Shown in pieces: positions 45,210 to 56,664 of a stretch of DNA of 64,000 nt. Each line of letters begins with the position of its first letter. Position 1 is the first letter of the stretch. The notes under the pieces were generated by a model, which was not told where the DNA came from, did not search any database, and saw nothing but the letters and a program-made list of their open reading frames with translations. The position numbers and the translations under genes are program-made. The DNA is taken from the NCBI RefSeq assembly GCF_002865645.1, contig NW_020194684.1, positions 2,609,030 to 2,673,029 on the forward strand. The letters run 5' to 3'. This stretch comes from Hyaloscypha bicolor E. Taxonomy: Eukaryota; Ascomycota; Leotiomycetes; Helotiales; Hyaloscyphaceae.

Positions 45210-46787
45210 ATGCATCGCACATACTCTATGAGGCAATCGCGGGCTCCTACAGTAAGCCCCTCCCTCGCTGCCTTCCCACATGCTCCGAACGTATACCTGC
45301 GCACCGCAGGAGAGAGGAAGACAGAAACTGATTCTCTACAGGCCTCGCAGCTCCAGAATCCCCCTCCTCCACCATCAAGCACGAAGTCTGGACGGCTGTT
45401 TGGAAAGGGTGGTCTCGGTCAGTGCATTCTCGACATCTCCTATGACGTGGCCTCCATACATCATCACTTTCCCCTTCACACAACCACGGGACTGTGAGGA
45501 TAGCGATAAGCTGGAGTACAACGGCAGAATAAGCAAAGGCAATTGAATATGCGCATTAGCATTGTCGTATAATGTTCAATCGCAGGTTCTTGCGCTTCTG
45601 CCTACAAGAGAAAGCTCTCTGCCGCTTCTCTAGCATGTGTTTGGTGTGCTATTATAGAGTTTAGGATGTCTTTGCGTACGATTCATACGTTCGTTTTGCT
45701 GATGTGTATGGAATTAGGCCATGCTATCCGCCGCCAAACTGCCGGCCAGTTCGGCCCTGATCTTGCGAAGAAGCTCTCGCAGCTCGTGAAGATGGAGAAG
45801 AATGTTATGCGCAGCATGGAGCTTGTTGGTCGCGAGCGCATGGAAGTCGCTGTAAGCTATCCCTTCCGGCATTTCCGGTAGTCCAAAACCGCATGTACAT
45901 TTGCTGATTGTATGCAGCAACAACTCTCCATCTGGGGCGAGGCTTGCGATGACGATGTTTCGGATGTCACGGACAAGCTTGGCGTCTTGCTCTACGAGAT
46001 TGGCGAGCTTGAGGATCAGTATGTTGATCGTTATGACCAATACCGTGTTACTATCAAGAGTATCCGAAACATCGAGGCTTCAGTTCAGCCCAGCAGAGAC
46101 CGTAAGCACCCCTCTCCAGCTCCTGTCACTACTTTAATCACGTGAATAGGCAAGCAAAAGATCACCGACCAAATCGCGCAACTTAAGTACAAGGAGCCCA
46201 ACTCTCCCAGGATTGTCGTGTTGGAGCAAGAACTTGTCCGTGCTGAGGCCGAGTCCTTGGTTGCTGAAGCTCAACTCTCAAACATCACCCGCGAGAAGCT
46301 AAAGGCTGCTTACACCTACCAATTCGACGCCCTACGTGAGCACTGCGAGAAGCTTGCCATCATCGCAGGCTACGGAAAGCACCTGCTCGAGCTCGTCGAT
46401 GACACACCCGTCACACCCGGCGAGACCCGCGCTGCTTATGACGGATACGAGGCGTCCAAGGCGATCATTCAGGACTGCGAGGATGCGCTCACCAATTGGG
46501 TTACCGCCAACGCGGCCGTCTCTTCTAAGCTCTCAACCCGTGCTCGCACTCTGTCTCAACGCCGCCGCAACAACATCCAGCGAAACGGAGAGGGCCATGA
46601 CCTCTCTGGCCAAGACGCACCCTTGAACGACCGTGAATCCGGCCTGTGGGTCCCGGCCTCCGCTCACAAGGGCGAGGAGTACGAGGATGAAGACGAGGAA
46701 GAGGAAGAGGAGGTCGGAGCGCCTTCTATCCAGGACTCTACTGTGAATGGGGAGACGAGGGGTCGCCAGGAGACTGTCGTTGCCTAA
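45210..46787 (+). CDS. PIL1: Eisosome core component Pil1 (BAR-domain protein)
   Basis: Pil1/Lsp1 proteins assemble through a BAR domain into eisosomes, furrow-shaped plasma-membrane domains that bind PI(4,5)P2. Five exons (45210-45251, 45342-45417, 45718-45851, 45918-46101, 46150-46787) give 357 aa. The protein begins MHRTYSMRQSRAPTASQLQN, as in other ascomycete Pil1 proteins, which confirms the first splice. The amphipathic N-terminus SGRLFGKGGLG, the BAR core (FGPDLAKKLSQLVKMEKNVM, then SIWGEACDDDVSDVTDKLG) and a QELVRAEAESLVAEAQ helix are intact. The acidic tail carries a run of Glu (EEYEDEDEEEEEEVG), presumably regulatory; Pil1 is known to be phosphorylated by Pkh kinases. The very short first coding exon and a 300-bp second intron are the only unusual points. 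Confidence 0.95.
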
Positions 46788-47338
46788 ATACCCCCCATTC
46801 GCGTGGTTTGAAGGAGGAGTCACAGTACACGGTGTTTTTGAGAGGGGGAGTCGAATTGGACCGGAGGAGAATATTCCCAGGGAAAAACGAAAGTTGACTG
46901 AAACGAAACTCCTTTTTGATCATGCGGTGCGTTTGCGATGAGTGGATGGGATATGTGGAGGTAATTCGTAATATCTTGGAAGGAATAGGATGACGGTGGA
47001 GGGGAGGGAGGGAGGCAGATTGTCAGTGTTGTATTTATAGGTGTGGGGGCCATGCAATAAAAGCTCGCAGGTTTTCTAGAGTTCTTACCCCCCCCTACTA
47101 TAGCCTCTTTCATGTGCTATCCGTATCTTGGAGCAGACACGGCTATCTCCCGCGTCATCCTGGAGACTTCAACACTTCAATGCCACATCCTCTCTGTGTA
47201 GCCGGCAACCGTCTTACCCTCTCATCGTGTGCGCACTGCGTGCAATCTGCTCTTGCCATGCCGGCCCGGCTCTGCACTACAAATCATTCCAATCCCTCAG
47301 CCATAAAAGTCCTACAAAACTTCCCTCGACTAGGTACT
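46788..47338. other. Convergent 3' spacer
   Basis: The spacer lies between the 3' ends of Pil1 and the LSM gene. A GGGAGGGAGGGAGG-like stretch lies at about 47000-47015 and a C run at about 47089. No gene is seen. Confidence 0.4.
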
Positions 47339-47815
47339 TCACACCTCTTCCTTCTCTTCCTCCCCCTTCCCACCTGCCACCGCAACGCCCTTCTTCCCCT
47401 TCATCTGACTCTCAAACTCCTCAACCTCAATCCGCTCAATGTACTCCCCTGGCACGACAACCAGCCCCATATACCGGCTCGTCATATCCATTGTAACCGT
47501 TTCTTCTTCTTCTCCGGCCAGGTGTTTCGGAGGGGGTGGGAGGCGGTACTCGAAAGTTTGAGAGAGGATTATGTTGCGGTCCTGTGGCGCGTCAGCTCTA
47601 GCCAGGAATAGCTTCAGGCAAGAAAGAGAGGGAGGGAAGCGTGAACGAGTGAACGGGTTGGGCGAAGGAGGCGGGGATGCTCGCAGGCTTGTAGAGAGAC
47701 GTACAGAATCAGTGCATTTGAATTGGCCTAGAAACATCCGTGTGTCTGTTGTTGTTACACGCAGGGTTTTGTTCAGGAGCGAGGTGAGGTAGTCTTCTGC
47801 TTGGGATTTCTCCAT
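47339..47815 (-). CDS. LSM-domain protein, NAA38/LSMD1-like
   Basis: Two exons (47815-47705 and 47581-47339, intron about 123 bp) give 117 aa with a single LSM fold. The first exon carries the Sm1-like part (YLTSLLNKTLRVTTTDTRMF, then GQFKCTD). The second gives SDRNIILSQTFEYR and then the Sm2-like MGLVVVPGEYIERIEVEE. Closest family by motif is NAA38/LSMD1, an auxiliary subunit of the NatC N-terminal acetyltransferase that acts on ribosomes. The protein is small and its C-terminal tail is Gly/Lys/Glu-rich. The intron splits between TDS and DRN, where the joined reading is canonical. The gene is transcribed away from RAD2, with which it shares an intergenic region of about 390 bp. Confidence 0.85.
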   Translation of the reverse strand: MEKSQAEDYLTSLLNKTLRVTTTDTRMFLGQFKCTDSVRLSTSLRASPPPSPNPFTRSRFPPSLSCLKLFLARADAPQDRNIILSQTFEYRLPPPPKHLAGEEEETVTMDMTSRYMGLVVVPGEYIERIEVEEFESQMKGKKGVAVAGGKGEEEKEEV

Positions 47816-48208
47816 TTTGGCGTTCTTCAATGATCTTCAAGAGTGGACAGTGAGAGGCTTGGGAGAGGAGAGGAGAAGAGAAGGCAGTTAATGAAATTTG
47901 ACAGGGATTGCGATTAGATAGCGGGTGAAGCACGTGAGGGCGTGTCGGGGTCGAGTCATAAACGTCATGGCAAGCGACGAGTCTCCAGCTTTCGAGAAGA
48001 AGGGTTTTCAAACATTCGGCAGTGACGTGAAGGAGACGTATATCTAACGAGAGGGTGTGCAGGATGTGCGCGCCTCTTCGCATTCACATCAAGGTCCCGC
48101 TTTCGACGCCTTGAGCTCGACTTCACTCCCGCCACCCCACTACGACCCCCGAATCCACGAGCTCTACACCTCTCCACTCGCCCACGACGAGAAACCTGAT
48201 ATCTCGAG
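47816..48208. promoter_or_regulatory. Shared promoter region, LSM gene and RAD2
   Basis: This 390-bp spacer divides two divergent housekeeping genes, so both core promoters must lie in it. No TATA box is evident. The RAD2 side is C/T-rich (48120-48180), common for ascomycete initiation regions. Overlapping open frames here are artefacts of composition. Confidence 0.45.
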
Positions 48209-51200
48209 ATGGGAGTAACAGGTCTCTGGCCCATCCTCGCGCCCTCCGCGCGTCCCACCCCGCTCCCGACACTCAACCGCAAGCGCCTCGCCGTCGACGC
48301 CTCCATCTGGATCTACCAATTCCTCAAAGCCGTGCGCGACAAAGAAGGCAATGCGCTCCGCAACTCGCACGTCGTCGGCTTCTTCCGACGGATCTGCAAA
48401 CTGCTGTACTTCGGTATCAAGCCAGTGTTTGTGTTTGACGGGGGTGCGCCGGTGCTGAAGCGGCAGACGATCCTAGGGCGGAAGAAGCGGAGGGAGGGCC
48501 GGAGAGAGGATGCGGTCAGGACGGCGGGCCGCCTGTTGGCGGTGCAGATGAAGCGGAGAGGCGAGGAGGACGACGAGAAGCGGAAGAGGGAGAGGGAGAG
48601 GGAGAAGGCGGGCCTGAGGAATGATGTCGATGAGGAGGAGCCGCTGCCGAGACAGGAGGATATGGTGTATGTCGGTGAGATGGGCATGTCGTCCGCGGAA
48701 CGGCAACGCAACCGCCACTTCCGAAAGACGGATCAGTATCATCTCCCCGAGTTGGAAAATGGGATCGAAGGCATGGGACAGCCGAATGATCCGAGGATTA
48801 TGAGTGCCGAGGAGCTGGAGGAGTATGCGAGGCAGTTTCACAATGGGGAGGATGTTAATCTGTATGATTTCAGCAAGATCGATTTCAATGGCGAGTTCTT
48901 TTTGAGTCTGCCGGCCGGGGATAGGTATAATATTTTGAATGCGGCGAGGTTGAGGAGTAGGCTGCGGATGGGACTGAGTAAGGAGCAGTTGGAGGATATG
49001 TTTCCGGATCGCATGGCGTTCTCGAGGTTTCAGATTGAGAGGGTCAGGGAGAGGAATGAGTTGACGCAACGATTGATGAATTTGAACGGCATGAATGGGG
49101 AGGATGGGTTGTTTGGTGTTGGTGGTGGGAGGATTGCGGGCGAGAGGGGAAGGGAGTATGTTTTGGTGAAAAATGATGGTGTTGAAGGGGGGTGGGCATT
49201 GGGTGTTGTGAGTACGGAGAAAGGGGTGGGCGAAAGGGAGAGGCCGATTGATGTGGATGCTTTGCATCATGAGGTCCAAAAAGATGAGGAAGATGATGAG
49301 GGAGAAGAAGATTTTGAGGATGTTCCTGTTGAAGGGCTTAATCGACTTCCAAAGGCCAAACCCAATCTCGAGCAGAATTTGAGCTACAACGATTTCCAGG
49401 CACGGGAAATGGCGAAACAAAGACAGCAGATTTCCGCTTCGACAAATGGAGAAAGTTCAAGGTCGGCGAGAGTCCCGTCGGAAGAGCCTGGGTCGTTGTT
49501 TGTCGACGACGAGGCCGGTCCGTCAACGAGCGTTGAACTTGTGTTTAATGAAGAGGAAGAAGAGCTCAACCGAGCTATTGCTCTGTCGTTGCAGCAGGAC
49601 GATGTTGGCGAATCAGACGATGAGGAGCACCTCAGACAAGCCATTGCACTCTCCTTGCAGAAGAATCACCTCCGCTCTGAGCCAGAGGATGAGGAGGACG
49701 ATTTCGAGGATGTTCCCATGCCAGAATTTGAACAGAGGCCTGTTCAAGCTCCGAAGCCTATCACCAGCTCTAGTGGTGGAATGATAGCTCATATTGTCAA
49801 CAATAGAGCTAATGCTGCCGTTCCGAAAAGGCAGCCTGTTACTATCGACAGTGATAGTGATAGCGAGATGGATTTACAATCTGCCTTGGCAAAGGCAAGG
49901 AAGCAAAAAGCACCTGAGAAGAGAATGCAACCCGCTCCCGTTGTTTCGAATACCAAGAATCCCTTTGACGGCCCTTTGCCGTTTGAGAAACTTGATTTTG
50001 GGACTTCAATTTTCAGCAAGAATGGAAAAGCACCCGAGAACCCGGTCTCAGATGCAGAGGATGGAGATGAAGAAGATATGGCTGGTGGGTTTGATAATGC
50101 CCTCCAGGAAGAAGCACCTCGACCTTTACCGCCATGGATGCTCGGCAAAGACGATATCAGATCTCAAGTCGCGGTCCAGCGAGAGCGAGATCTGGAATTG
50201 GATGCTGAGGATAGAGAAAGGGCGTTGGAAGAAGAGCGAGAGTATCGCAAGAAATTTGCGCCAATCGAGATTGACAGTTCAGATAACGAGAGCGATGTTG
50301 AGATTGTTGATGCACCGCCGCCGAGGAAGAGCCCGACTGAGAAGTTGGATGAGGTGGCCGAGGATGTCAGGGCCGAACCACCTGTACCAGAAATTCCGCA
50401 AAATTGCCAGCCTTCCGTCGACGCTGTTGAGATGCAGCAAGAAGATCAGGCGGAGCAGGCAGAGCAGGGAGCCGAAGACGAGGAAGTTGAGTGGTCTGAC
50501 AGCGATTACGGAGACGCTGTCACGAAGTTTGCAAAAACAGTTGATCCGTCACATCCCGCAGGAGGTCGTACTGATGTTGCATCTTCGAAGTCGAAATCAA
50601 CCTCTCCTGAATTTGAGGATGTTGAGGTGCCGGAAGGTAATGGTGGTGCCAAAAAGCAATCATCAGCACTGATATCCAGAAGCCCGAGTCCACTCTTCGA
50701 AGACGTCAATATGCCGGATCCGACCTCTGAATTTCCGTCAGAACCTCTTTCGGCGTCAAAGCCAAGCCAACTACCGGTTGATGACTCGTTTGAGCGTCAA
50801 CTGGATGCTGAATTTGACTTCAGCGATCCTGAGGATGAAGAGCTTCTTGCTCAACTAGCTATCGAAGCTGAAGAACATGCTCGGTTTGCTTCCACGCTGA
50901 ACAACAAGTCAGAGCAAGAGAATCAAGAGTCCTATGAAAGAGAACTCAAGGCTCTACGGAACCAGCAAAAGAAAGATCGTCGAGATGCAGACGAAGTCTC
51001 ACACATCATGATCACGGAATGCCAAGCTCTCCTCCGCCTCTTCGGCCTCCCTTACATCACAGCACCAATGGAAGCAGAAGCTCAATGCGCCGAGCTCGTA
51101 CGTCTCGGCCTCGTCGACGGCGTTGTAACAGATGATTGCGATATCTTCCTCTTTGGAGGCACCCGCGTCTACAAGAACATGTTCAACAGCAATAAATTGG

Positions 51201-52102
51201 TGGAGTGTTACCTCTCCAATGCCATCGAAAAAGAATTGTCTCTGTCCCGCGACCAACTAATCGCCATCGCCCATCTTTTGGGCTCAGATTACACCGAAGG
51301 ACTCCCCGGCGTCGGACCCGTCACCGCCGTTGAAATCCTCTCGGAGTTCCCTGCTGCAACTGGCTTGCAGGAATTCAAGGACTGGTGGGCATCCGTGCAA
51401 CATAATCCCCAAGCTCTAGCGACCGAAAAATCAACATTCAGGAAGAAATTCCGGAGGTCTCAAGCTACGAAATTGTTTCTCCCCCCTGGATTCCCTAGTC
51501 CCGCTGTCACAGAAGCGTATCTAAAGCCAGATGTCGATTCCACTCCCGAACCATTCCAATGGGGCGTCCCGGACTTGGACCGACTGAGAGAATTCCTGAT
51601 GGCGACAATAGGCTGGTCTCAAGAACGTACTGACGAGGTACTCGTCCCTGTCATTCGCGACATGAACCGCAGGGAACTTGAAGGTACGCAAAGCAACATT
51701 ACACGGTACTTTGACGGTGCGGTTGGGACTGGTGCTGCTGGTAGCGGAGTGGTTGGGAATCCAAAGGAGAAGCCGGTGGGGAGTAGAAGGATGAAGGAAG
51801 CGGTTAATAAGTTGAAGGCGAAGAAGACTCAGCCGATTGGCGGGGAGAGTAGGACGTTTGCAGATCATGCGGTGGAGTGGGCGAAGAATAATGATATTGG
51901 CTGGACGGAGAGGGAGCAGGAGAAGCATTTGAAGAAGAGCGGGAAGGGGAAAGGGAAGAGGAAAGTGCCTGTTATTGGGGAAGAGGATGAGGTGGCTGTT
52001 GAGGAAGTGGAGGTGGCAGACGATGTGAGTGAAGAGGAATATAGAGAGCCGAGGAAAAGAAGGGATAAAGGAATGGCGAAGCGGAAAAGGACGAAGGTTT
52101 AA
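48209..52102 (+). CDS. RAD2: RAD2/XPG nucleotide-excision-repair endonuclease
   Basis: This structure-specific nuclease cuts 3' of DNA damage in nucleotide excision repair. An intronless frame of 1297 aa starts with the XPG-N domain (MGVTGLWPILAPSARPTPLP, FGIKPVFVFDGGAPVLKRQ). The long spacer typical of Rad2/XPG holds two tandem ubiquitin-interacting motifs at about 448-463 (LNRAIALSLQQ) and 470-486 (LRQAIALSLQKN) and several acidic SDNE/DFEDV patches that could bind TFIIH. The XPG-I domain runs from about 930 (ECQALLRLFGLPYITAPMEA), with the metal-binding acidic motifs VTDDCDIFLFGG and LLGSDYTEGLPGVGPVTAVE. A PCNA-interaction peptide QSNITRYF lies at about 1161-1168. The C-terminus is rich in Lys/Arg (RKRRDKG, AKRKRTK), suiting nuclear import. 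All recognisable active-site acids are present. Confidence 0.95.
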   Translation: MGVTGLWPILAPSARPTPLPTLNRKRLAVDASIWIYQFLKAVRDKEGNALRNSHVVGFFRRICKLLYFGIKPVFVFDGGAPVLKRQTILGRKKRREGRREDAVRTAGRLLAVQMKRRGEEDDEKRKREREREKAGLRNDVDEEEPLPRQEDMVYVGEMGMSSAERQRNRHFRKTDQYHLPELENGIEGMGQPNDPRIMSAEELEEYARQFHNGEDVNLYDFSKIDFNGEFFLSLPAGDRYNILNAARLRSRLRMGLSKEQLEDMFPDRMAFSRFQIERVRERNELTQRLMNLNGMNGEDGLFGVGGGRIAGERGREYVLVKNDGVEGGWALGVVSTEKGVGERERPIDVDALHHEVQKDEEDDEGEEDFEDVPVEGLNRLPKAKPNLEQNLSYNDFQAREMAKQRQQISASTNGESSRSARVPSEEPGSLFVDDEAGPSTSVELVFNEEEEELNRAIALSLQQDDVGESDDEEHLRQAIALSLQKNHLRSEPEDEEDDFEDVPMPEFEQRPVQAPKPITSSSGGMIAHIVNNRANAAVPKRQPVTIDSDSDSEMDLQSALAKARKQKAPEKRMQPAPVVSNTKNPFDGPLPFEKLDFGTSIFSKNGKAPENPVSDAEDGDEEDMAGGFDNALQEEAPRPLPPWMLGKDDIRSQVAVQRERDLELDAEDRERALEEEREYRKKFAPIEIDSSDNESDVEIVDAPPPRKSPTEKLDEVAEDVRAEPPVPEIPQNCQPSVDAVEMQQEDQAEQAEQGAEDEEVEWSDSDYGDAVTKFAKTVDPSHPAGGRTDVASSKSKSTSPEFEDVEVPEGNGGAKKQSSALISRSPSPLFEDVNMPDPTSEFPSEPLSASKPSQLPVDDSFERQLDAEFDFSDPEDEELLAQLAIEAEEHARFASTLNNKSEQENQESYERELKALRNQQKKDRRDADEVSHIMITECQALLRLFGLPYITAPMEAEAQCAELVRLGLVDGVVTDDCDIFLFGGTRVYKNMFNSNKLVECYLSNAIEKELSLSRDQLIAIAHLLGSDYTEGLPGVGPVTAVEILSEFPAATGLQEFKDWWASVQHNPQALATEKSTFRKKFRRSQATKLFLPPGFPSPAVTEAYLKPDVDSTPEPFQWGVPDLDRLREFLMATIGWSQERTDEVLVPVIRDMNRRELEGTQSNITRYFDGAVGTGAAGSGVVGNPKEKPVGSRRMKEAVNKLKAKKTQPIGGESRTFADHAVEWAKNNDIGWTEREQEKHLKKSGKGKGKRKVPVIGEEDEVAVEEVEVADDVSEEEYREPRKRRDKGMAKRKRTKV

Positions 52103-52889
52103 CTTTGCTTCTTGAGCTATAGCTATACTTGACACAATTCAAATATCTCACGAAGGCCGCGGCCAAATAATTGTATTTCCAGAGGTCTGCATTTGCACGA
52201 GCTCATCGACTTCACGCGCATGATGCTTTGCTGGGCAACACTCCCTTCCGGTCCATCAGCTCTGCTCCAGTAAAGCAAGGTGATGAATATATGTTGAGTA
52301 TCCTTGTTTTCGAACGGCATTTTTCTAGACGATAGCGAGCTTGCGATATTTATCTGATTATTATTTCCAGACTTCAGACGAAGTTGGTTTTCATCTCAAT
52401 CCTATTACACTTAGCACTTACAAAACCAGTGGCTTTGATCTGGTCAGCGCCTCCCTCTCAGAGGTTGCAATTGAAGGCAATCCCTTTGTTGCACATCGAA
52501 TGGAAGTTGCGGGCCTTTATTCCGCTTTGAACGTGCTTTTCCGAAACCACAGACCGGAGTTGAGGTTTTGTGGAACTTGCAGAAACGTGCATGATATCTC
52601 ATTGGCTGATGTCAACACACCCAAGAATCGTGGCTGCACCCATGCAAAAGAGCGAATCGGGAAGGTGTATATCCTCCTATGAAACCACAGAGGCAAAAGT
52701 CGCCAGGCCAACATCCGAAGGTGTTTTGGATTGACGAGAATTCATTGTCTGTTTTTGGGCTGTTGTTTCTGACAGACCGGAGAGTATAGAGAAATCGACA
52801 TCGCAACAATCATCAAACCTCAGACCAAGACCCAGAAAACGCCCAGAGTTCACACATCGATACAGCTTCCCATCAAGGCCAGTCGCTCA
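52103..52889. other. Intergenic spacer, nothing recognised
   Basis: The spacer lies between the convergent RAD2 and rhodopsin-type genes. A 113-codon plus-strand frame (52341-52682) has no domain or supporting structure and is not called. No repeat is seen. Confidence 0.4.
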
Positions 52890-54424
52890 TCACCTCGCCA
52901 TCCGCGATTGACTTCTGACGGTCTCTATCTCAATCTCCCTCCTCACCCTCTCGATCCTCAAATCGACATCGGTCTTAACTTGAATCCCCTCACCATTCCA
53001 GGTATCCGATGATGCATGCATCGTTCCATTCCCACCATGCGCCACCCCAATCGCCGCAACCCTCTGGTTCAACTCGACCTCGCTCCCTTCTCCAACGCTC
53101 TCAATATCAACCTCTGCACCATACTTCGACTTCCCGTTCATCTTCTGGAATCCATCCGTATCCCCCCTTCCGTTCACCGACGCCGTGACACGCGAAAGCG
53201 GGTATGAGTCCACGGATTTGGAATTTCCGTAGGGAGTATTGTTCGTGCCGCTTCGGGTACCTGCTAGGTAGCGGCCGAAGAGAGGGCGCAGGAGAGGGAG
53301 GTTGCCGCACGTTATACCGATCCCGAGTTCGATGTATGTCCATACACCTGGTGCAACCTGCGTGACTGCAATTTTGTTAGCATGGCCTCGTTGTTTTGGG
53401 ACTTGAAAGCCATTTGGCAGGGGATGGTCGCTTGAGACGGCTTACAGGTAATATCCTTCGTGTTGATATGCGCCAGCGCGACGAATCTGAAAATGCTCGT
53501 CAAACACACGAAGCCCCCAATCAGGAAAATACCATTCAACGCTATCTTCCTCCTGGTGTTGATTTGTAGACTCCAGATCATGGGGATCGGCAGTGCGAGG
53601 ATGACGAGGTCACCGACGAAGGAGAGCACGCCGTTTGTCATTCCGATTAGGATTAAGGCGTTGGGAATGCAATGGCCAGGTTGTTGCTTGTCCCAGAAAA
53701 AGGAGATGGGTGTGCATTGCAAGATGTTGGAGGTGAAGGCTGCGATTGCCCAGCACTTTGATAGTTTTAGCACAAGCTAACGGGAAATAAGGAAGCTGAC
53801 TGAGCTTACCAACGTGAATACCCAAACCCCAATACACACTCGTTTGAAAGTCTGAGTGCGAAAGAGGCGTGCATAGAGAATCAAGATAGACGTCTTGACG
53901 CAGAAGAGACATGGTGGATTGCCTCTTTGGAGAATGAACAGTGACTTTTTGAGGTTAGTGATATCGAATGGACATATTCGAGATCAACGCTTACAATATT
54001 AAACTTTCTGAGGTCTGGTTTTGATACGTTCACTTGATGTTTGCCCAGACCGCATGTCAGACCATAAAGTAAACAGACAGCGGGAATGTAACCTGTAAGT
54101 TCAAGTAGTCAGCAAAGTTGCCAGTAGAAACTGTATTCCGTTTGAAATTTTCTCTCCACAATAGACACATTGTCTTCAAGTGAGTTGTGGTAGTATCATA
54201 GGAGTTCCTGGTCAAGTTAGGTCAGGCTTACTGAAAGGCAAGGCCAAGCCCATAAAAACATCATCTGCTTGCAACCTCTGATGTTGCATTCGCCGCGCAA
54301 CGAGCCGTAATATATAAGATGCATTAGATAGGACCAGTACCGTTATTGTGGCCGCGAGGACGATCCTCCTGTTATATGCAACCGTCTCCGGGTCAACGAT
54401 TGGGATAACCTTGGTTGAAGACAT
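52890..54424 (-). CDS. Fungal rhodopsin-domain (seven-helix) membrane protein
   Basis: Five exons (54424-54232, 54092-53995, 53944-53810, 53776-53446, 53365-52890) sum to 410 aa, with each junction in phase. Visible features: a first helix (RRIVLAATITVLVLSNASYI) with a following RRMQHQRLQADDVFMGLALP, GLTCGLGKHQVNV, the VKTSILILYARLFRTQTFKR block, WAIAAFTSNILQCTPISFFW with WDKQQPGHC, NGVLSFVGDLVILALPIPMI, and TYIELGIGITCGNLPLLRPL. These match the fungal rhodopsin-domain family (PF20684-type, formerly within DUF-named fungal GPCR-like proteins). No retinal-binding lysine can be claimed, and the function is unknown. The C-terminal 120 residues are polar and cytosolic. The gene lies upstream of an MFS and reductase pair on the opposite strand. 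Confidence 0.87.
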
Positions 54425-56664
54425 GGTGAGTTGCTGTCAATGCAATGAGTCCTGACTCAAACGTGAATTTTACCCATCTAATAGCAAACATCAACAGAGA
54501 ACAGAAAACATCAGCGGTGTGACAGATTTACTTGTACTTGCTATGCCTTTCTTAACAGGCTCCCGTTGACCGTGGTTGCATCGATATTGTACCCAACTTA
54601 CCCAATTGCACGGCAATTATCAGCCACTTTTTCTTAGTGAATGGTACCTGCATGCCCTCGCTCCAAAGGACTAGGTTTATTTGACAACAGATTGCTGTCA
54701 CCTGCATTTTGAAAACCTCCCAACAAATTCGAACGCAGGAATAGCTGTGGCATGTGATACCCAGCCAGCGAAGAACTCCTTTCCCGCGAACAAGAGCTAT
54801 TGGAGACTGGGATTTGACCTCGCTTTCGGAAATTGAAAACCCCCGGCTTGGTTGAAACCAATGAGTTACAGCTGATCTACGGAACGATATTCGATCTGGA
54901 GGCTGTCATGGAAGGATCGCAAGTGACTTGGAAGTTAGCAATCGGACTTCGGTTCGGTGGAATGAAAAAGCAAAACTTGATCTCCGTGCCTTGCCCCGTT
55001 CAGTACAAGATCTGCAAGACGGGAGCAAATATGGTGGTTCTTGCACACTCTTGGGGCTGTCCCAGTGGTGATTGGTCTTCTGGAAGAACTTCAAGCGAGA
55101 TCTGTGAAGGAACACGGAAGTGACGAACGCCTTGGCTGTGAAACTCGTCGAAGGGAACCTGGTGATTCAAGGACGCTCCGACTCCGGGAGTTGATATGAA
55201 GAGCATAAACTGCGGCTAGGCTGGGAGGTCTTTGGTGTTAGCTTCTTGCATGTGGCGTCGAAGTAGCAGAAACCGCTTAGGAACCATGGGGTGTGAAGAG
55301 TGTTGATAGGCCAGGCTTGCCAAGTGCACGTTCACAAAGTTGACTGTAGAGAGGCTTAAGGGAGGCTAAAAGCCTTACTTGAGGGGCGAGATTTCCAGTT
55401 CTGATGTCACACTGATCCCTTTTCGATGCCTGCATTCAACGTCAAGATTTGGACTTTACAGCTGGGAGAGACTTCTCCATTAATTTCTTTGCTCAGTTCG
55501 TTCCTGTGATGGCGAGAAGCGAACTTGACAGGGACCACCAACTCTCGAAACGTTGTCGACTAAGTTCCAATAATATTTGACGACTTAAGGTCGTCCGTTG
55601 CTCAGGGAATAAACTGGCGAGGACGAACGCGCAAGGATCGATCGCTGGTCTCGGCACGATTGAAGGCTCCATCCCACAAGATCCCTGTCTTCTCTCCCGC
55701 GACCCCCAACTGTTCCTGGATCAAAAACCTCTGAAATCGGAACTGTTTCGTATGCAGAGACGGAAAATGTCTTGTCAACAGATTCGACGAATTCTAGCCT
55801 GGAATGATCCTTGGAGTTTGGTGGGAAAGTCGGTCCTAGAGAGTCGTTGTGGGAAGAAGCTTTTCTTCGCTGCCAACTTGCAAACTTCGTGCATCTGTGC
55901 TAAGTTCCCCAGAGCACCCGCAACGTGCCCCTGTCCAACCTTATCTGCAGGTCTTTCTGACGTCTGCCAGGCCGTGCGCTGTTGGATTCGGGTGCAATCC
56001 GCTTCGTCCGAAAATGCCATCCAAGCCACCCAACAGTTTGTGGTGAACGTCACTCCGTAAACAGCTCAGAAGAATCTGAAGAACCCAGCCAAGTGGACTC
56101 GAGATGACATGGTCCCTGAGTGTCATGTCTGGGGTTGGACGTTGGCGATTGGACGATATGCAGCCCTTCACAACATTTCATTAAATTGCCGGCGGCACAT
56201 GCATACTGTTTCTTTCACTACAGAGCTCTTGCCTTAGCCCATTGGTAGAACGAAAACATCCTTGGCCCTGCTCCGAGATCTCACAAGCCTTGTCGATTGT
56301 CGTCAAACTCCTTCTTCTGAGCTCTCATGATCCTGGAATCTTTAGTTCAATATCAACCCATGTAGCGTTGCAATGCCAACAGTAGACGGGACGTTTCGGT
56401 GGAACCTTTGCTAGTTGCAGCAGTTGTGCACCCCGAAATCTGAGAATCCAGAAACGACATACGCCCCTGCAATGGATAAAGTTGCAAATGATCCTGCATA
56501 TGCAAGTCCCTGGAAGAAGAAGGTGTCTAATCCTACATTTTCCTCCCCACATTCATTGTTCGAAACCTTCTGGCATCCTACAATCGGGTTACTTTAACCA
56601 CCCGGGAAATTTTTGAATACCCAGTTGGCAGATATCGTTTCTCTATATCAACGACACGCTCGAT
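54425..56664. other. 2.2-kb intergenic, upstream of the MFS gene
   Basis: No gene is recognised. Open frames are short, overlap on both strands and lack domains (for example about 102 codons at 55752-56060). Composition is even and no repeat is seen. The last few hundred bases should hold the MFS promoter and the first the rhodopsin-type promoter, as the two genes diverge. Confidence 0.4.

Noticed and set aside
47114..47611. 165-codon plus ORF opposite the LSM gene
   Set aside because: It is the antisense shadow of the LSM-domain exons, whose minus-strand reading is clearly the real one.
48473..49420. 315-codon minus ORF inside RAD2
   Set aside because: It is antisense to a continuous 1297-codon gene with clear domains. 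Such shadows are common in long GC-rich ORFs.
52341..52682. 113-codon plus ORF downstream of RAD2
   Set aside because: No domain and no codon or splice support, in a spacer between convergent genes.
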